DNA of 64,000 nt from Flavobacterium arcticum (GTDB taxonomy: Bacteria > Bacteroidota > Bacteroidia > Flavobacteriales > Flavobacteriaceae): contig NZ_CP031188.1 of the NCBI RefSeq assembly GCF_003344925.1, forward strand, positions 1,176,501-1,240,500, given 5' to 3'. The position numbers were made by a program, and so were the translations under genes. Under the pieces are notes generated by a model. The model was not told the origin of the DNA. It searched no databases and was given only the letters and a program-made list of their open reading frames with translations. Below, in pieces: positions 1 through 9,134 of this stretch. The number at the start of each line of letters is the position of its first letter. Positions within the stretch are counted from its first letter, which is position 1.

Positions 1-240
1 GAGCGCAATAATTTATATATTGCTAACAAGATATGTGAACTGCTCGATACAATGCAGCCAAAAGCAGAAGGTAGTTATAAAGATCAAATTACATTTGTGA
101 CAGACAGACCAGGGCACGATTTGCGCTATGCGATAGATGCTACTAAAATAGAGAATGAATTAGGCTGGAAAGCCGCCGAAAATTTTGAAACAGGAATTGT
201 AAAAACCATAGAATGGTATTTACAGAAACTAACAAAATAA
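1..240 (+). CDS. rfbB: dTDP-glucose 4,6-dehydratase, C-terminal part (cut by window edge)
   Basis: The frame is open from base 1 and stops at 238-240, leaving the last 79 residues. These match the end of RmlB, the extended short-chain dehydrogenase that turns dTDP-glucose into dTDP-4-keto-6-deoxyglucose, the second step of dTDP-L-rhamnose synthesis. The hallmark is the segment [18 protein letters not shown] followed by the LGW and WY-containing tail. The Rossmann glycines and YxxxK catalytic pair lie outside the window. One base separates it from rfbA, so the rml genes form one transcript. The ATG at 52 is internal. Confidence 0.95.
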   Translation, partial: ERNNLYIANKICELLDTMQPKAEGSYKDQITFVTDRPGHDLRYAIDATKIENELGWKAAENFETGIVKTIEWYLQKLTK

Positions 241-241
241 C

Positions 242-1102
242 ATGAAAGGAATAATATTAGCCGGAGGTTCAGGTACAAGACTACATCCACTTACGCTTGC
301 CGTAAGTAAGCAGTTAATGCCTATTTATGATAAACCGATGATATACTACCCATTATCTACCCTTATGTGGGCAGGTATTAGGGAAATACTTATTATATCT
401 ACCCCACACGATTTACCGTTGTTCCGTCATCTTTTAGGCGATGGTAGTAAACTAGGGTGTCGTTTTGAGTATGCCGTTCAGGAGCACCCTAACGGGCTTG
501 CAGAGGCATTCGTTATCGGTAAAGAATTTGTAGGTAACGATAAGGTAGCGCTAATACTGGGCGACAATATATTTTATGGTACAGGTCTTGGCGATTTACT
601 GCAAAGCAATAACAATCCCGAAGGCGGTATTATTTATGCCTACCATGTACACGACCCTGAGCGTTATGGTGTGGTAGATTTTGATAAAGAGGGTAATGCA
701 CTATCTATAGAAGAAAAGCCAGAGAAACCAAAGTCGAACTTTGCCGTACCAGGCATTTATTTTTATGATAATGATGTCCTTGATATTGCAGCTAATATAA
801 AACCAAGCCATAGAGGTGAACTAGAAATTACTGATGTAAACAAGGAATACTTGAAGCGTGGTAATCTTAAGGTTAGTATACTAGATAGAGGTACAGCTTG
901 GTTAGATACAGGTACATTTAACTCATTAATGCAAGCAGGGCAGTTCGTACAAGTAATAGAAGAACGCCAAGGGCTTAAAATAGGGGCTATAGAAGAAGCT
1001 GCCTATAAAATGGGATATATAAATAAAGAAGAACTTACAGCACTTGCAGAGCCGTTATTAAAAAGTGGTTATGGAACACATTTGCTAAGTATAATAGAAT
1101 AA
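242..1102 (+). CDS. rfbA: glucose-1-phosphate thymidylyltransferase
   Basis: This 286-residue protein has the usual RmlA length. It joins dTTP and glucose-1-phosphate to make dTDP-glucose, the first step of dTDP-rhamnose synthesis in the cytoplasm. The nucleotide-binding signature [11 protein letters not shown] is at residues 8-18, the substrate-loop segment [11 protein letters not shown] near residue 80, the metal-binding GDN near residue 108 and the EEKP motif near residue 160. It sits between rfbB (1-base gap) and rfbC (8-base gap) in the order B-A-C-D. Confidence 0.97.
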   Translation: MKGIILAGGSGTRLHPLTLAVSKQLMPIYDKPMIYYPLSTLMWAGIREILIISTPHDLPLFRHLLGDGSKLGCRFEYAVQEHPNGLAEAFVIGKEFVGNDKVALILGDNIFYGTGLGDLLQSNNNPEGGIIYAYHVHDPERYGVVDFDKEGNALSIEEKPEKPKSNFAVPGIYFYDNDVLDIAANIKPSHRGELEITDVNKEYLKRGNLKVSILDRGTAWLDTGTFNSLMQAGQFVQVIEERQGLKIGAIEEAAYKMGYINKEELTALAEPLLKSGYGTHLLSIIE

Positions 1103-1110
1103 AAGAAAAG

Positions 1111-1662
1111 ATGGCAGCTATACCAACCAAACTGGAAGGATGTTTTATTATTGAGCCAAACGTGATACCTGATGAGCGTGGCTATTTTATGGAAAGCTAT
1201 AATGAGAAACGTTTTGAAGCTGAAACAGGAGCTAAAGTACATTTTGTGCAAGACAATCAGTCGTTTTCTACACGAGGAGTATTGCGTGGGTTACATTATC
1301 AAACAGGAGAACACGCACAAGCAAAACTGGTAAGAGTATTGCAAGGCGAAGTGCTAGATGTAGCGGTAGATGTTCGTCCTGGTTCGCCAACTTATGGGCA
1401 GCATGTAGCAGTATTGCTTTCAGCAGAAAATAATAGACAACTTTTTGTACCGCGTGGTTTTGCACATGGCTTTTTAGTTGTGAGCGAAACAGCTACCTTC
1501 TTTTATAAATGTGATAATTTTTATAATAAAGAGTCTGAAGGTGGTATTATGTATAACGATGCTATTATTGATATAGACTGGGGTATGGAAGCATCGGAGC
1601 TTATTATATCACAAAAAGACACCATATTACCTAATCTTGAAAATGCAAGACCCATATGGTAG
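1111..1662 (+). CDS. rfbC: dTDP-4-dehydrorhamnose 3,5-epimerase
   Basis: This is a 183-residue RmlC cupin, the normal length. It epimerises C3 and C5 of dTDP-4-keto-6-deoxyglucose. The segment GVLRGLHYQ carries the catalytic His at residue 62, and Tyr132 is in the position of the second catalytic residue; PRGFAHGF follows the usual cupin pattern. It overlaps rfbD by 7 bases, suggesting coupled translation. Confidence 0.97.
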   Translation: MAAIPTKLEGCFIIEPNVIPDERGYFMESYNEKRFEAETGAKVHFVQDNQSFSTRGVLRGLHYQTGEHAQAKLVRVLQGEVLDVAVDVRPGSPTYGQHVAVLLSAENNRQLFVPRGFAHGFLVVSETATFFYKCDNFYNKESEGGIMYNDAIIDIDWGMEASELIISQKDTILPNLENARPIW

Positions 1663-2495
1663 TACTAGTAACAGGAGCATCGGGTCAGCTAGGTCAGGCA
1701 TTGCAGGCAATAGCGTCACAGTATAATACAATACAGTTCCACTTTGCTACTTCGGCAGAGGTCGACATTACAAGTAAAGAAAATTTGGAAGCAATATTCG
1801 GCATTATAAAGCCGAATTTTTGTATTAATGCAGCAGCTTATACTGCTGTAGATAAAGCCGAAAGCGAGCCCGAAAAAGCACATTTGGTAAATGTTATAGG
1901 TGCAAAAAACCTTGCAGAAGTTTGCAAAGAGCATAACACTACGTTAATACACGTTTCAACTGATTTTGTATTTGATGGCAGTAAAGATACACCTTATACT
2001 GAGGAGGATGAAACCAACCCTCAGGGTGTATATGGACTAACTAAAAGACAAGGAGAACAAGAAATAGAAAAGACATTAAATCCTCATTATATCATTAGGA
2101 CTTCATGGCTGTACTCAGAATATGGAAATAACTTTATGAAAACCATGATTAGGTTGGGTAAAGAAAGAGATTCGCTAAGTGTGGTAAACGACCAAACAGG
2201 AACGCCTACTAATGCTAACGACCTTGCCGATGCCTTATTAAAGATTATAGCAAGTGGTAAGCACGAGTATGGTATATATCATTACAGTAACGAGGGTGTT
2301 GCTACTTGGTATGATTTTGCCAAAAAAATATTTGAAGTTAATAATATTACCATAGATTTAAAACCAATTACTACTGAACAATATCCTACTCCGGCTAAAA
2401 GACCCGTTTATAGTGTAATGGATAAGAGCAAAATAAAACATGCTTTTGGAATTGATATAAAACAATGGGAAGATAGTTTACAACCTTATGAATAA
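1656..2495 (+). CDS. rfbD: dTDP-4-dehydrorhamnose reductase
   Basis: This 279-residue RmlD short-chain dehydrogenase reduces dTDP-4-keto-rhamnose to dTDP-L-rhamnose with NAD(P)H. The dinucleotide-binding GASGQLG is at residues 7-13, STDFVFDG at 101-108, and the catalytic Tyr126/Lys130 are in YGLTK. The ATG at 1656 lies inside the end of rfbC, and the last 8 bases overlap the next glycosyltransferase gene. With the three genes before it, it completes the rhamnose donor pathway. Confidence 0.97.
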   Translation: MVVLVTGASGQLGQALQAIASQYNTIQFHFATSAEVDITSKENLEAIFGIIKPNFCINAAAYTAVDKAESEPEKAHLVNVIGAKNLAEVCKEHNTTLIHVSTDFVFDGSKDTPYTEEDETNPQGVYGLTKRQGEQEIEKTLNPHYIIRTSWLYSEYGNNFMKTMIRLGKERDSLSVVNDQTGTPTNANDLADALLKIIASGKHEYGIYHYSNEGVATWYDFAKKIFEVNNITIDLKPITTEQYPTPAKRPVYSVMDKSKIKHAFGIDIKQWEDSLQPYE

Positions 2496-3447
2496 TAATA
2501 TAGATATATCTATTATAGTGCCTCTATATAATGAAGAAGAGGTTTTTTCGCTTTTAATAGAAAGACTTACTAATGTTATAGACTCATGTAAGTTTAATTG
2601 TGAGGTTATATTAGTTAATGATGGCAGTAGCGATGATACAGCCCAATTAATTGAGGGTATCTGCAAGAAAAACCCTCGCTTTACAGGGGTGTTACTCTCT
2701 CGTAATCATGGGCATCAACTTGCAGTTACAGCGGGTATGGCACACGTGAGGGGTAAAAAAGGGGCTATGATAATTGATGGTGACTTACAAGACCCTCCTG
2801 AGTTAGTAAAAGAATTTTATGAGCTGCTTAATGATGGATATGATGTTATTTATGCCATTAGGAAAAACCGAAAAGAAAGCCTTTTAAAACGTATAGCTTA
2901 TAAGTACTATTACAGATTGCAAAAGCGTATATCTAGCTTTAATATTCCTATTGATAGTGGCGATTTTTCGATGCTAAGCCGAAGGGTAGTAGATGCTATG
3001 AATGCTATGCCAGAGCAAAGTCGTTATCTAAGGGGTATGCGCGCTTGGGTGGGGTATAAGCAAATAGGCTATGAGTATGATAGAGATGAAAGACAGGAAG
3101 GAGAGTCTAAATATGGTTGGAGAAAATTGTTTGAACTTGCTTTTAATGGTATTTTTAATTTTAGTGATTTTCCTGTACGAATGATAGCAAAAGTGGGGTT
3201 AGTAACCATATTACTTTCTATTTGTTATTTACTTTATATACTATTCCGCAAAGTTTTTTTTGGCGATGTACCAGAGGGTTTTACAGCTACTATTGCTGCA
3301 ATTATACTTTTTAGTGGTGTGCAATTACTTTCTTTAGGCTTAATAGGCGAATATGTATTACGTATATACAATCAGGTAAGAAATAGACCTTTGTATGTTG
3401 TAGATAAACTAATTCAAGAGGGAATAGAAAAAGCAGATAATAATTAA
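2488..3447 (+). CDS. GtrB/ArnC-like family 2 glycosyltransferase with two C-terminal membrane helices
   Basis: This 319-residue protein has an N-terminal GT-A domain (SIIVPLYNEEE at 8-18, VNDGSSDD at 43-50, and the metal-binding DGDLQDPPE at 97-105) and two membrane helices at about 233-252 and 265-292. This is the DPM1/GtrB architecture, which loads a sugar onto polyprenyl phosphate at the inner face of the cytoplasmic membrane. It overlaps rfbD by 8 bases, so it belongs to the rml operon. The adjacent GtrII-like gene on the other strand is a plausible user of its lipid-linked sugar. The exact sugar cannot be told. Confidence 0.9.
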   Translation: MNNNIDISIIVPLYNEEEVFSLLIERLTNVIDSCKFNCEVILVNDGSSDDTAQLIEGICKKNPRFTGVLLSRNHGHQLAVTAGMAHVRGKKGAMIIDGDLQDPPELVKEFYELLNDGYDVIYAIRKNRKESLLKRIAYKYYYRLQKRISSFNIPIDSGDFSMLSRRVVDAMNAMPEQSRYLRGMRAWVGYKQIGYEYDRDERQEGESKYGWRKLFELAFNGIFNFSDFPVRMIAKVGLVTILLSICYLLYILFRKVFFGDVPEGFTATIAAIILFSGVQLLSLGLIGEYVLRIYNQVRNRPLYVVDKLIQEGIEKADNN

Positions 3448-3469
3448 CCGCTTTTTTTATTTAATGTTC

Positions 3470-4951
3470 TTATTCAACCCATAATTTTGCCCCTTTTTTA
3501 TCACCTAGTTTTACAATGATTACATCATCAATACGTTTAATATAACCACTTTTTGGCCATGTAGGCATTGAATTGATAGAGTCCTTAATTTTAGTATAGG
3601 TTTCTTTATTATCAATTTTACGATAAGAGGCAACATCACTGAATTTCATAAAACTGATAATTCTATCATTACTACCACCATCCCATATAAAAAAAGAGCC
3701 TCCAAATATTTCAGAATTTGGTAATCTAAACTTTTCATGCTCACCATATGGCAAACTTCCAAAGAAATAAACGTACTCAGAAGTAGGGTCAAAATTAGGA
3801 TATTTAGCTCGGATTGAGTTATCTATATTTCTAGCAATATTTATATCGTGATTATATAATTTATGGTTTGACCAAAATAACATTGTTATGAAATAGATAT
3901 TGGTCAGCATAATTAAAGAGGAAAAAATCAATGATATTTTTGCTTTTTTAATCATTGATAGAAAGCTCACAATTATAAAAGCAAAAACAATACCCTCAGT
4001 TACATATATTCTTGGAGGGTTATAACCACTTGTAATAAAAAAAGATATTATAAAAGGTATAACCATCATTAAAAGTAGTAGAAAAGATCTAATAGGGCGG
4101 TTTTTTCTCTCACCAAAGAAAAGATTAATTATAAGAAGTACGCATATTATAGATGATATTAAAAAAGTTTTATTTCCATAATAACTACTCCCTTTAATAT
4201 TTGCTATCCATATTTCATAAAAATTAACGAAAAGATTTTTATCTCCTTGTGTATAATTGGCAAGGAATCCACTACCATCACCATTTGGACATATAATTTT
4301 TACGGATATGAAATATAAGATTACAGAGGTAATCATCAATCCAATAAACAGGAGCCCTTTTTTAAATTCAGTTTTAAAATTATAGTTTTCAGAAGATGTA
4401 TTTTGAAATAAAATAATGATATATATAATTATAGGAATGAAAGCTAATGCTTGATAAAGCGCAATAACGAACATGAAAAATAATGAAGAAAAAGTAAAAT
4501 AGCTGGCAGACTTTAAGTTTAAAGAACCCTCTAATGACTTAATGAAAAATTTAATTGATAATGCAGATGTTAAAAACCCTAAAGCAACAACATCTGCCTG
4601 CATTGTAAATACAAGTTGATAAGCCATTTGTGGAAAAGTTAAAAATAAACCACAAAAAATATAACCCATCAGATTGTTTAAACGAAATAGTTGTGCTATT
4701 TCAACAGCAGATAAACTAAGTAATATTAATGAAAGTAAGAGTGTGAAATAAGGTATTATTCCTTCAAAAATATGGTATCTTAATATGTTAGTCCCCCATC
4801 TTCCTAGCGCCAAAGAAGTATCAGGAAGAAAGACTTGTTCACTATCAATGGTAAGCGAAAAATTAGTTAGTGCAAATCCATAGGCAATAAAAGAAATAAC
4901 AATGGAAAAAAATAGTAATTTAAAATACTCGGATGAAATTGTTTTGCTCAT
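3470..4951 (-). CDS. GtrII-like polytopic glucosyltransferase
   Basis: This 493-residue protein has about ten hydrophobic helices, an early acidic motif (IDSE, residues 36-39), an LGRWG motif near residue 50, and a short soluble tail. These features recall the GtrII family, which transfers glucose from a polyprenyl-phosphate carrier to O-antigen on the periplasmic side. It is the only gene on the minus strand in the first 16 kb and is convergent with the GtrB-like gene. Its base composition is very AT-rich (14 G+C in the 60 bases from 3901). No GtrA-type flippase is seen nearby. The family call is from recalled features. Confidence 0.7.
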   Translation of the reverse strand: MSKTISSEYFKLLFFSIVISFIAYGFALTNFSLTIDSEQVFLPDTSLALGRWGTNILRYHIFEGIIPYFTLLLSLILLSLSAVEIAQLFRLNNLMGYIFCGLFLTFPQMAYQLVFTMQADVVALGFLTSALSIKFFIKSLEGSLNLKSASYFTFSSLFFMFVIALYQALAFIPIIIYIIILFQNTSSENYNFKTEFKKGLLFIGLMITSVILYFISVKIICPNGDGSGFLANYTQGDKNLFVNFYEIWIANIKGSSYYGNKTFLISSIICVLLIINLFFGERKNRPIRSFLLLLMMVIPFIISFFITSGYNPPRIYVTEGIVFAFIIVSFLSMIKKAKISLIFSSLIMLTNIYFITMLFWSNHKLYNHDINIARNIDNSIRAKYPNFDPTSEYVYFFGSLPYGEHEKFRLPNSEIFGGSFFIWDGGSNDRIISFMKFSDVASYRKIDNKETYTKIKDSINSMPTWPKSGYIKRIDDVIIVKLGDKKGAKLWVE

Positions 4952-5093
4952 TTTTCTAAAAAAAATATGTATAAAGATAATTTTTTTCGTGAAACGTTAA
5001 TAATTTTTTAGTTGTAATTAAATGGACTGATATAAATAGAACATACATTTATAAAAGTGATCATTCTGAATCTATGAGATAGATAAATATAGC

Positions 5094-5101
5094 TATATTT
5101 G
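5094..5101 (+). promoter_or_regulatory. -7 promoter element TATATTTG for the DUF6311 gene
   Basis: This is an exact match to the Bacteroidota -7 consensus TAnnTTTG. Transcription would begin about 5 bases after it, near 5106. That is downstream of the first in-frame ATG (5103), so the ATG at 5151 is favoured as the real start of the next gene. No clear -33 TTG is present at normal spacing. Confidence 0.6.
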
Positions 5102-5150
5102 TATGATAAGATGCAAAAAGAGAAGCCTGATAAAACCAAAGATAATTTTT

Positions 5151-7634
5151 ATGCATAAGAATTTAGAAGCTTTGTTTGTGGATAAAAAATGGATTACTGA
5201 AGGTTTAACATTTGTATTAATTATACTTATTTTTAATTATACTTATGGGTTAGAGATTATAGCCCCTTCAAACATAAACTGGCTTCTTTCTATCAGGCAC
5301 GATTGGGGGCAGCATTATTTAGGCTGGGCTTTTTATAGAAATGAACCATGGACGTTTCCTTTAGGCGAGATGCAATCAGTTATTTATCCTACAGGCACTA
5401 ATGTTGGCTATTGGGATACTGCACCAGGTGTAGCCATTTTTTTTAAATTGCTAAATCCTATTTTGCCCGATACATTTCAATATTTAGGAGGTTGGCTATT
5501 GCTTTGTCATCTATTAACAGGATACTTTACTATAAAAATATTGAGGTTATATAATATAAAATGGTTTTATATTGTATTTTTTGCTGTATTGATAGGCTTT
5601 AACCCTGTTTTGGTTTACAGGATGATGCACCCTGCTCTTTGTTCTCATTTCTTTATTTTGGCATCTTTATATTTATACTTAAAACCAGCTAATGCTCAAA
5701 ATGTTGATAGGATAAATAAGCAACAGTTATTATTAATTGTGTTAAGTGCAGCAATTAATCCCTATATCTGTTTTATGGTTTCTGGTTTTAATTTTCTTGT
5801 TCCGTTTAAGCATTGCCGTTATGACAAGTTAATATCCGTAAAGAGATTTTTAGCATACCTTTCTATTTCTGCACTATCCGTAGTGTTAGTTTGGTATAGT
5901 ATAGGGATGATTAGCTTTGGAGGTGATACTAGCTTAGGAGTTTCTAAGGGATATGGTCTTTATGGTTTTAATCTTAACTCACTTACAAACTCTTTTGGGT
6001 TCTCTACTATTTTTCCTAAGCAGGCATTGGTTACTGATCATCAGTATGAAGGGTTTATGTATTTAGGATTAGGTTTCATGTTGCTTATTGGTATAGCATC
6101 CATTCTTTTTATTATAATAGGAAAACCAATAAGGTTTATAAAGAAAAATAAATTTATTTTACCACTATTCATACTTTGCTTGTTTGTAACTGTTTTTGCT
6201 ATAACGCATATAGTTACTTACAATGACACTGTGTTATTTGAATATTATACACCTAAAATAATCAGGATAATAGGAGGTGTTTTTAGGGCAACAGGAAGAT
6301 TTATGTGGATACCTTATTACATAGTAATACTGTTTTTTATAATTATTTTCTTGAGAACGAAATTACCCGATTGGTTTAAGTCTGTTTTTATACTTATTAT
6401 AGTGGGAGCACAGGCTTATGATCTTCAAAACCTTTATACACCTAGAAATTTTCCTTATGGTGATTATGACAGCCCTTTAATAGAAGAGAGATGGAATGCT
6501 ATAATTCCAGTTTTTGATGCTATGATAACTTACCCATCATTCGATAATCATTTGCTTAACGCAATGGATTATCAGGATTTATGCTTCATGGCATTAAAAA
6601 ATCATAAACCAATAAGTACAGGGTATTCTGCAAGAGAAAATTATAAAGGGAATAAAAAGTATACCGAATCATTAACAGCATCACTAAAAGCGGGTAATTT
6701 TTCTTCAGGTGAACTTTATATTACAACTTCTAAACATTTAGATGCCTTTAGTACTCTTTTACAGAATAATAAAGTAACGGTAGAGTATATAGATGGTTAT
6801 TATATACTTTATGACAAAGAAAAAGTAAATAAAATAAAGTTTAAACGTGAAGCATCTGTATTTTATAAAACCGATTTGAAAGATGTATCTAGCAATACTA
6901 AATTTGTTAGAGTGCAGGACATTGATACTATACATAACAGCAGATTAAAATTTAAACTTAATCGGCTTATCACAAACCAGAGTAGTATTACTCTAGAAGG
7001 GAGTACATTTATAGAAAATGAGATTAAAAATAAAAATGATTCTGTTTTTGTAACTATTTCAGATGGTAGTCAAATATTCATTACTCAAACAAAACAGAAT
7101 ACAGATACTTCTGATAAAGAAAGATTAAGTTTTTCATCTTTTATACTTGTAAATAATTTCTTACAAGATAACCTAATACTTGGTATAGCGATAAAAAAAC
7201 ATTCGGGCATATGGGTACATAATAGTATAGGGAAGTTATCGGAGATCAAAAAAACTATTAAATCAATTAAAAAGGATAAATTACCGTCTCAAAAAGCTCA
7301 AATTGGGGTTATTGATTATCTTACTGAAGAAGATGATACTTTAGAATTTTATGGTTGGACTGCTTTTAAAGATATAGATGCTACTGATAGTGAAGTAGAG
7401 GTCGTTTTTATGGATAATGACAATATATATGTATATCCTAGTACAGTTGTAAACAGGTTTGATGTTACTGAGGCATATAAAAGAGAATACGACTATAATA
7501 ATTCTGGTTTTAGAGCATTAATTAATAAGAAGGATATACCGCAGGGTAACTATAAAATAGGTTTATTAGTGCGTAATAAATCTACTAATGATGAGTCGTT
7601 AATGATGACAGACAAAACTTTTATAAAACAATAA
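5151..7634 (+). CDS. DUF6311-type polytopic membrane protein, putative GT-C-fold enzyme
   Basis: This large protein is 827 residues from the chosen start. The first 60% is polytopic; an early loop carries an RHDWGQHYLGWAF motif, an FPLGE stretch and a YPTGTNVGYWDT stretch, which I recall from DUF6311 proteins with GT-C-like topology. The last ~280 residues are soluble, ending in a beta-rich segment with FYGWTAF and RFDVTEAY motifs that look like a periplasmic carbohydrate-associated domain. The frame opens at 5103, but the -7 element at 5094-5101 makes 5151 more likely. Its position among glycosyltransferases suggests a role in glycan transfer; the substrate is unknown. Confidence 0.75.
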   Translation: MHKNLEALFVDKKWITEGLTFVLIILIFNYTYGLEIIAPSNINWLLSIRHDWGQHYLGWAFYRNEPWTFPLGEMQSVIYPTGTNVGYWDTAPGVAIFFKLLNPILPDTFQYLGGWLLLCHLLTGYFTIKILRLYNIKWFYIVFFAVLIGFNPVLVYRMMHPALCSHFFILASLYLYLKPANAQNVDRINKQQLLLIVLSAAINPYICFMVSGFNFLVPFKHCRYDKLISVKRFLAYLSISALSVVLVWYSIGMISFGGDTSLGVSKGYGLYGFNLNSLTNSFGFSTIFPKQALVTDHQYEGFMYLGLGFMLLIGIASILFIIIGKPIRFIKKNKFILPLFILCLFVTVFAITHIVTYNDTVLFEYYTPKIIRIIGGVFRATGRFMWIPYYIVILFFIIIFLRTKLPDWFKSVFILIIVGAQAYDLQNLYTPRNFPYGDYDSPLIEERWNAIIPVFDAMITYPSFDNHLLNAMDYQDLCFMALKNHKPISTGYSARENYKGNKKYTESLTASLKAGNFSSGELYITTSKHLDAFSTLLQNNKVTVEYIDGYYILYDKEKVNKIKFKREASVFYKTDLKDVSSNTKFVRVQDIDTIHNSRLKFKLNRLITNQSSITLEGSTFIENEIKNKNDSVFVTISDGSQIFITQTKQNTDTSDKERLSFSSFILVNNFLQDNLILGIAIKKHSGIWVHNSIGKLSEIKKTIKSIKKDKLPSQKAQIGVIDYLTEEDDTLEFYGWTAFKDIDATDSEVEVVFMDNDNIYVYPSTVVNRFDVTEAYKREYDYNNSGFRALINKKDIPQGNYKIGLLVRNKSTNDESLMMTDKTFIKQ

Positions 7635-8296
7635 TGAATTACAGCGATAAAACATCGAGCTATTATGCTAATATAAGGCATGATCTTATAAGCCTGATAA
7701 GTAAAAAAGAAGGCGGATTAAAAGTTTTAGAAATTGGTGCAGCCTATGGCGAAACGTTACATTTTTTAAAAGAACAAGGAATTGCAGCAGAGGCTGTAGG
7801 TGTAGAGCTTTATGAAGATGTTAAGAACAAAGAAAACTACAAGCCATTGGATAGGTTTATATTTGCCAACATAGAGGAAACAGATTTCCCTGAGTATGAG
7901 GGTTACTTTGATATTATCCTGTTGCCCGATGTGTTAGAACATTTAGTAGAACCAAAAAAGGTACTTGCAAAAGTGAAAAAATACCTTAACCCAGATGGTG
8001 AGTTATTAGTAAGTATGCCTAATATCAGGCATTATTCGGCGATAAAGAAGATTGTGTTTAAAGGCGATTTCAGGTATGAAGAGAGTGGTATATTCGATTA
8101 TACCCATATGCGGTTTTATTGCAGGAAAAACATAAAGGAGCTTTTGGAAAATTCCGGCTTTGCAGTACAGTATAGCGAAAGCTCTATTAAGAATTATAAA
8201 GGCAAATCAGGGGTTAAAATAATTAATAAATTAACATTCGGATTATTTGAGGAGTTTTTTTCAACGCAATATTTTTTTAGTTCAAAAATAAAATAG
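7634..8296 (+). CDS. class I SAM-dependent methyltransferase
   Basis: This 220-residue protein has motif I VLEIGAAYGETL near residue 30, an acidic end of strand 2 (GVELYED), and the segment LPDVLEHLVEP followed by a post-motif LLVSMPN. These belong to the Methyltransf_11/23 type of Rossmann enzyme. Its ATG overlaps the stop of the DUF6311 gene by one base. In this setting it may methylate a glycan or its lipid-linked precursor, but nothing in the sequence fixes the acceptor. Confidence 0.85.
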   Translation: MNYSDKTSSYYANIRHDLISLISKKEGGLKVLEIGAAYGETLHFLKEQGIAAEAVGVELYEDVKNKENYKPLDRFIFANIEETDFPEYEGYFDIILLPDVLEHLVEPKKVLAKVKKYLNPDGELLVSMPNIRHYSAIKKIVFKGDFRYEESGIFDYTHMRFYCRKNIKELLENSGFAVQYSESSIKNYKGKSGVKIINKLTFGLFEEFFSTQYFFSSKIK

Positions 8297-8307
8297 TATT
8301 CAGTCAA

Positions 8308-9120
8308 ATGAAAATAGAACTCTCTATTATAATAGTTAACTACAATGGGTTAAAATACCTTAAAGAGTGTTTCGATTCGCTGTACAAAACACTTGAGGGT
8401 ATAGCTTATGAAATTATTGTTATAGATAATAAATCTAGCGACAATAGTTGTGCTTACATTCGCGAAAATTATCCTGATATAAAACTTATAGAAAGCCCTG
8501 ATAATCTTGGTTTTGGTAAAGGTAATAACGAAGCAGTAAAACAGGCACAAGGCGATTATTTGTTACTTATAAATAACGATACTATAGTGCTAGATAATTT
8601 AGCACCTGTATTGGACTATGTGAAGGCTGACGATACCATAGGAGCATTGGCTATAAAAATGCTGAATGGTAGTAGAGAGTATGCTACAGCAGTAGGTAAG
8701 TTCCCCGATTTTGGCTCAATGCTAAAGCTAAAGAACCTAAGCAAAGCAGGAAACGATATAGAAACAGGTAATTTCTCTAAAGAAGCCTATGAAGTTGACT
8801 GGCTTAGTGGCTCATTCTTAATGATGCCTAAAAAAGTGTATGATGAAATAGGAGGCTTTGATGAAGATTATTTTATGTATGTGGAAGACGTAGATTTGAG
8901 CCGAAGGGTATACTACAAGGGCTACAAGCGCGTTTTTCTACCACAATATAGTTATATACATTTTGTGGGTTTTAATAAAGCCAGGAATCCCCTATTGATA
9001 AAAGGGTTTAAAATGTATATTACTAAACACTATAGTGGTGTAAAACGAATAAACCTTAAGTTTGCATTAGCAATAAATGCGTTAGTAAAACGCTTAAAGA
9101 GTACCTTTACACTGGACTAA
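8308..9120 (+). CDS. GT2 family glycosyltransferase, rhamnosyltransferase-like
   Basis: This 270-residue cytoplasmic GT-A enzyme starts with LSIIIVNYNGLKYLKECF, has the NNDT metal-binding motif near residue 90, the conserved WLSGSFLMM segment, a GGFDEDYFMYVEDVDLSRR block and a C-terminal basic region. This layout is that of WbbL-type rhamnosyltransferases. Given the dTDP-rhamnose genes upstream, rhamnose is a reasonable donor, by inference only. It is 11 bases downstream of the methyltransferase gene in the same operon. Confidence 0.88.
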   Translation: MKIELSIIIVNYNGLKYLKECFDSLYKTLEGIAYEIIVIDNKSSDNSCAYIRENYPDIKLIESPDNLGFGKGNNEAVKQAQGDYLLLINNDTIVLDNLAPVLDYVKADDTIGALAIKMLNGSREYATAVGKFPDFGSMLKLKNLSKAGNDIETGNFSKEAYEVDWLSGSFLMMPKKVYDEIGGFDEDYFMYVEDVDLSRRVYYKGYKRVFLPQYSYIHFVGFNKARNPLLIKGFKMYITKHYSGVKRINLKFALAINALVKRLKSTFTLD

Positions 9121-9134
9121 AATAATATTAATAC

